Positions 62,490 to 64,000 of a stretch of DNA of 64,000 nucleotides are shown piece after piece (the stretch's first letter is position 1; each line of letters begins with the position of its first letter). The stretch comes from Gaiellasilicea sp963707575 (GTDB lineage: Bacteria; Actinomycetota; Thermoleophilia; Gaiellales; Gaiellaceae). Position numbers and translations under genes: made by a program. A model generated the notes under the pieces. The model was not told the origin of the DNA. It searched no databases and saw only the letters and a list, made by a program, of their open reading frames with translations. The stretch is taken from assembly GCA_963707575.1 (NCBI GenBank), contig OY970171.1:496001-560000 (forward strand), given 5' to 3'.

Positions 62490-63545
62490 TCAGTTGGTCG
62501 AAGCGGCGAGCTTGGCCAGGAGCTCGCGGCGGCTGTGGCTGCCGGTCTTCTCGAACACCGACTTGAGGTGATCCTGAACGGTGTGAGGGGAGATGACGAG
62601 ACGTTCGGCGACCGCGCGCGTATCGCGTCCGCCGACGAGCAGAGCGACCACCTGACGCTCTCGCCTGGAAAGCGCGCAGGAGCGGCTGAGGAGGTCGAAC
62701 GTCTCGCTCGCAATTGCAGCCCGGAGCGTGACCGCGATCTCCGCGTTGCGGTCGCCCTCGAGGGACGAAGCCTCGACCATCACCCACCGGCCGTCTACCG
62801 TCCGTAGGAGCGCATGCGCTCGCGCCGCCGTTCCCAGACGCGCGAGAGTCGCCGCCGGATACACCACGGATGGGAGCATCCCCCAGGTGGCGAAGAGCCC
62901 GGCCGACGGCAGGGCGTCGATCCAGGCACGAGCTCCCGCTGTCGAGCTGACGAGCTTCAGGTCTCGGTCGAGCACGAGCACACCGGGTGGGCTGGGCTCG
63001 ACGACGATGCCATTGCTCGCGTCCATGACGCTGCGACGCAGCGCAGCGGCCAAACCGGGGCCTATCTCGGCGAGGAGGTCGAGGTCGCGCTGCTCGAACG
63101 GTCGATCGGCCACGTCTCGGTAGGCCTCGATCCAGCCCCAGCATCCGAGCGAGTCGCGGCACGCGACCGTGGCGACATCGCCGATCCCCACCGGCCGCAT
63201 GACCTCGTCCCAGCGCGGCGAGCGCGCGAGATCGCCGCCGGTTTCGGCATCCAGGCTCCCGGCCGACTTGGCTCGGCGACCGAGGACATGCTTGGCCGCG
63301 AAGTCGTTGCCCGAATACTCCAGCTCCAGCGAGCGAGGGACTCCAGGGCCGAAGTCGTGCTCGGCCAGGCCGCTGAGGGGCAGCAGCGTCTCGGGATCAG
63401 CGAGCGGCCAGCACCAGCGATCGAAGCCGATCACGCGCTGAAGCTCGACAACCGCTTCGCGCCGCATCGAATCGCGGTCGATTCCGGACTCGCTCAGTTT
63501 TTCGAGCCGCGTCCGGCAGCGGGCCTGCTCCCGGTCGGTGGCCAC
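62490..63545 (-). CDS. LuxR-family transcriptional regulator
   Basis: A 351-aa regulator. ATG 63545 opens ATDREQARCRTRLEKLSESG. The N-terminal two thirds form one or two GAF/PAS-like sensor folds (FDRWCWPLADPETLLPLSGL and VLVLDRDLKLVSSTAGARAW). The C-terminal helix-turn-helix is SRRERQVVALLVGGRDTRAV then ISPHTVQDHLKSVFEKTGSH (about 285-330), the GerE/LuxR type. It is convergent with malate synthase and divergent from the secreted gene at 63675. The 129-bp spacer has a small hairpin (CCCAG-CTTT-CTGGG, 63584-63597). Confidence 0.92.
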   Translation of the reverse strand: MATDREQARCRTRLEKLSESGIDRDSMRREAVVELQRVIGFDRWCWPLADPETLLPLSGLAEHDFGPGVPRSLELEYSGNDFAAKHVLGRRAKSAGSLDAETGGDLARSPRWDEVMRPVGIGDVATVACRDSLGCWGWIEAYRDVADRPFEQRDLDLLAEIGPGLAAALRRSVMDASNGIVVEPSPPGVLVLDRDLKLVSSTAGARAWIDALPSAGLFATWGMLPSVVYPAATLARLGTAARAHALLRTVDGRWVMVEASSLEGDRNAEIAVTLRAAIASETFDLLSRSCALSRRERQVVALLVGGRDTRAVAERLVISPHTVQDHLKSVFEKTGSHSRRELLAKLAASTN

Positions 63546-63674
63546 GCATCGAGCATATGCCTGTGACGATCCGCACGAAAGCCCCCAGCTTTCTGGGATT
63601 GTGCCTCGGCACGCCGTCTAGCACCGTTCGAGGCGGGGCCGCAGCACGCGGCTCCGTCACGAAAGGAACGGTTC

Positions 63675-64000
63675 ATGGATGTGCGCAAACTCCTTCGGAC
63701 GAGGACTCGCGTCTCAGCAGCGCTGGCAACAGCCGGCGCTCTGGCCATCGCGGGCACGGCGGTAGTCGGGGCAGCTCCCGCAAGCGGCTCGGGCCCACCA
63801 CGCGACTCACAGAAGGCAGAGCAGCTTCGCGAGATCGAACGAACACGGATGCAGGCGCTCGTCGAGGCGGACATGGCGGTTGCGGGCCCGCTCCACGCGG
63901 ACGACTTCCAGCTGATTCCGCCCCCCGGGTTCCCGCTGTCCCGCGAGGAGTACCTCGGTGCCGTTGCTGCGGGCGACATCGACTACCTGGCGTTCGAGCC
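63675..64000 (+). CDS. Secreted NTF2-like protein, 5' part (cut by right edge)
   Basis: ATG 63675 follows a ribosome site (GAAAGGAACG). The signal peptide is MDVRKLLRTRTRVSAALATA then GALAIAGTAVVGAAPASG, with likely cleavage near residue 37. The mature part starts SGPPRDSQKAEQLREIERTR and reads MQALVEADMAVAGPLHADDF then QLIPPPGFPLSREEYLGAV, like the first half of a DUF4440/SnoaL NTF2 fold. 108 codons are visible. Its divergent placement suggests control by the LuxR regulator. Confidence 0.8.
   Translation, partial: MDVRKLLRTRTRVSAALATAGALAIAGTAVVGAAPASGSGPPRDSQKAEQLREIERTRMQALVEADMAVAGPLHADDFQLIPPPGFPLSREEYLGAVAAGDIDYLAFE

Overview
The window is about 64 kb of very GC-rich DNA with dense, often overlapping genes, many GTG and TTG starts, and strong third-position G/C bias. 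The gene set points to a deep-branching actinobacterium, probably class Thermoleophilia (Gaiella or Solirubrobacter type). It includes a HrdB-like sigma factor, the CysO/CysM/Mec cysteine pathway, an actinobacterial VLRF1 release factor, a SNF2-SWIM pair and a GAF-MerR-B12 light sensor. The taxon is an inference, not a reading. Most genes are housekeeping or metabolic. I see no prophage, insertion sequence, CRISPR array, rRNA or tRNA.

Layout. 1-4.3 kb: the 5' part of dnaE (minus, cut by the left edge), a DUF1579-like gene, and a membrane protein with a metallopeptidase-like motif. 4.3-8.7 kb (plus): SNF2 helicase, SWIM zinc-finger protein, NAD-dependent epimerase. 8.7-12.9 kb (minus): DEAD-box RNA helicase, mutS2 and an acVLRF1 peptidyl-tRNA hydrolase, which together look like a ribosome-rescue operon. 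13.1-22 kb: a RecB-like nuclease/RNase H/SF1 helicase fusion, EamA transporter, membrane pseudokinase, VOC protein, acetyltransferase and gamma-glutamyltransferase. 22-25.2 kb: a flippase-like membrane protein, then a ParA-FtsZ pair whose FtsZ has a long N-terminal extension.

25.2-38.7 kb: a cupin protein, a Nei/Fpg glycosylase, a GAF-MerR-cobalamin regulator, and a tight minus-strand operon lhr-uvsE-GTPase-GTPase. 38.8-44.6 kb (plus): HhH-GPD repair protein, DUF1028 protein, phospholipase D-like protein, secreted protein, aminotransferase and Leu/Val dehydrogenase. The last two are separated by a 168-nt near-perfect hairpin. 44.6-51.3 kb: acyl-CoA dehydrogenase, mscL, amidohydrolase, HxlR regulator and two M20 peptidases. 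51.3-56.1 kb: a small-ORF leader with a consensus promoter, an endonuclease-like protein, rpoD, a TPR protein and a glycosyltransferase. 56.2-59.1 kb: moeZ-cysO-cysM-mec, a sulfur-carrier cysteine pathway. 59.1-64 kb: lipoprotein, aldo/keto reductase, MBL-like protein, malate synthase, LuxR regulator and a truncated secreted NTF2-like protein.

At least 21 single-base frameshifts interrupt otherwise intact genes. Nearly all can be repaired by deleting one base of a doubled base. They cluster (five in the 431-bp mscL) while multi-kilobase genes such as lhr are clean, so I treat them as probable sequence errors and annotate the affected genes as single CDSs spanning the shifts. Hairpin-rich intergenic elements recur, one of them inside the 3' end of cysO.
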